Shown here piece by piece: positions 14,411-14,764 of a stretch of 14,764 nucleotides of DNA. This stretch comes from Candidatus Omnitrophota bacterium (GTDB lineage: Bacteria > Omnitrophota > Gorgyraeia > Gygaellales > Profunditerraquicolaceae). A program made the position numbers and the translations under genes. Where the stretch lies: assembly GCA_016931435.1 (NCBI GenBank), contig JAFGET010000107.1:1-14764 (forward strand), given 5' to 3'. Below the pieces are notes generated by a model. That model saw only the letters and a program-made list of their open reading frames with translations, was not told the DNA's origin and ran no database searches. How positions within the stretch are numbered: the first letter of the stretch is position 1; each line of letters starts with the position of its first letter.

Positions 14411-14527
14411 GGCCTCATTGCTCCTCGTATAGCGCTCGAAGATTTTGTTGAAATCTTCTCGCATACTCGGAGTAAATTCGCGCCTATAACTTACGTCGTC
14501 CGCTTACGCGGACTTCCGTAAGTTATG
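14409..14527 (+). repeat. 119-nt direct repeat, copy 1 (hairpin A2 plus hairpin C1)
   Basis: Matches 14644-14762 over 119 nt with a single difference (C14455 against T14690). It holds hairpin A (14420-14473), the linker AAATTCGCGCCT and hairpin C. In hairpin C, ATAACTTACG (14486-14495) pairs with CGTAAGTTAT (14517-14526), and GTCCGC pairs with GCGGAC inside. Confidence 0.93.
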
Positions 14528-14540
14528 GATATTAACCTAG

Positions 14541-14592
14541 TACATTACCTAATGCTCGAAAATTCTGTTGGAATTTTCTCACAGGTAATGTA
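14541..14592. repeat. Hairpin repeat B (diverged relative of A)
   Basis: TACATTACCT (14541-14550) pairs with AGGTAATGTA (14583-14592), and GAAAATTC (14558-14565) pairs with GAATTTTC (14571-14578) around the same TGTTG loop as in A. The GCTC to the left of the inner stem and the TC to its right are also shared. Stem bases differ from A in pairs, keeping the fold. Confidence 0.88.
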
Positions 14593-14605
14593 TAAATTCG
14601 GCCCA

Positions 14606-14645
14606 ATAACTTACGTTCACTCACTGCGTTCGTTCCGTAAGTTAT
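14606..14645. repeat. Hairpin C, variant 2
   Basis: The same outer stem, ATAACTTACG (14606-14615)/CGTAAGTTAT (14636-14645), as C1 and C3, but with a different 20-nt centre (TTCACTCACTGCGTTCGTTC) that does not form the inner GTCCGC/GCGGAC stem. Confidence 0.85.
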
Positions 14646-14762
14646 GGCCTCATTGCTCCTCGTATAGCGCTCGAAGATTTTGTTGAAATTTTCTCGCATA
14701 CTCGGAGTAAATTCGCGCCTATAACTTACGTCGTCCGCTTACGCGGACTTCCGTAAGTTATG
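14644..14762 (+). repeat. 119-nt direct repeat, copy 2 (hairpin A3 plus hairpin C3)
   Basis: Second copy of 14409-14527, 235 nt downstream, running to the window edge, so the array may continue. The one difference (T14690) turns a G-C pair of the inner A stem into a G-T pair. Confidence 0.93.
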
Positions 14763-14764
14763 CG

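Noticed and set aside
14180..14764. CRISPR array
   Set aside because: The repeats are 54 and 119 nt, irregularly spaced, and alternate with other hairpins rather than unique spacers of fixed length. No cas genes are present.
14420..14764. Integron attC sites
   Set aside because: The asymmetric hairpins are superficially similar, but the RYYYAAC/GTTRRRY core boxes, gene cassettes and integrase are not seen.

Overview
The window most resembles a Gram-negative anaerobe from a poorly cultivated lineage of the Chlamydia/Planctomycete/Spirochaete neighbourhood. Omnitrophota is my best guess, but it is an inference: there is no rRNA or other marker here to confirm it. The clues are a V/A-type ATPase of the bacterial Chlamydia/spirochaete subtype, an outer-membrane beta-barrel porin, moderate GC, and intergenic DNA rich in hairpin repeats. 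All protein genes and both tRNAs lie on the + strand.

Region 1 (1-5986) is the 3' part of a V/A-type ATPase operon in the order A, B, D, I, K. The junctions are extremely tight: 3 nt, 0 nt, a 4-nt overlap, then 17 nt with a strong Shine-Dalgarno sequence before K. The first ~90 nt may hold the end of an upstream operon member. The K subunit keeps the side chains known to bind Na+ in Enterococcus hirae NtpK, so the pump is likely Na+-coupled.

Region 2 (5987-6794) holds a near-consensus promoter, a long inverted repeat, tRNA-Val(TAC), a second candidate promoter and tRNA-Asp(GTC). These are followed by about 300 nt of direct repeats and hairpins, one of which begins inside the tRNA-Asp acceptor stem.

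Region 3 (6795-14192) starts with an alginate-export-like outer-membrane porin. A tightly packed run then follows: a free-standing tRNA-binding (Trbp111/MetRS C-terminal) domain, a YkgJ-type CxxCxxCC protein, a DUF2156 acyltransferase-like protein, a DEDDh exonuclease fused to a WYL domain, PabB, PabC and a stand-alone HypF C-terminal (Kae1-like) domain. Most junctions overlap (4, 14, 29 and 19 nt), which indicates one transcript. PabB and PabC together turn chorismate into 4-aminobenzoate for folate; the PabA glutaminase is not in the window.

Region 4 (14180-14764) is a non-coding modular array of alternating hairpins with conserved linkers, including a 119-nt direct repeat with one mismatch. 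One hairpin family shows compensatory base changes between copies and an intermediate G-T pair. This suggests that the folded structure itself is maintained. The first copy of the repeat supplies the last codons and stop of the HypF-like gene. This array is the most unusual feature of the window.
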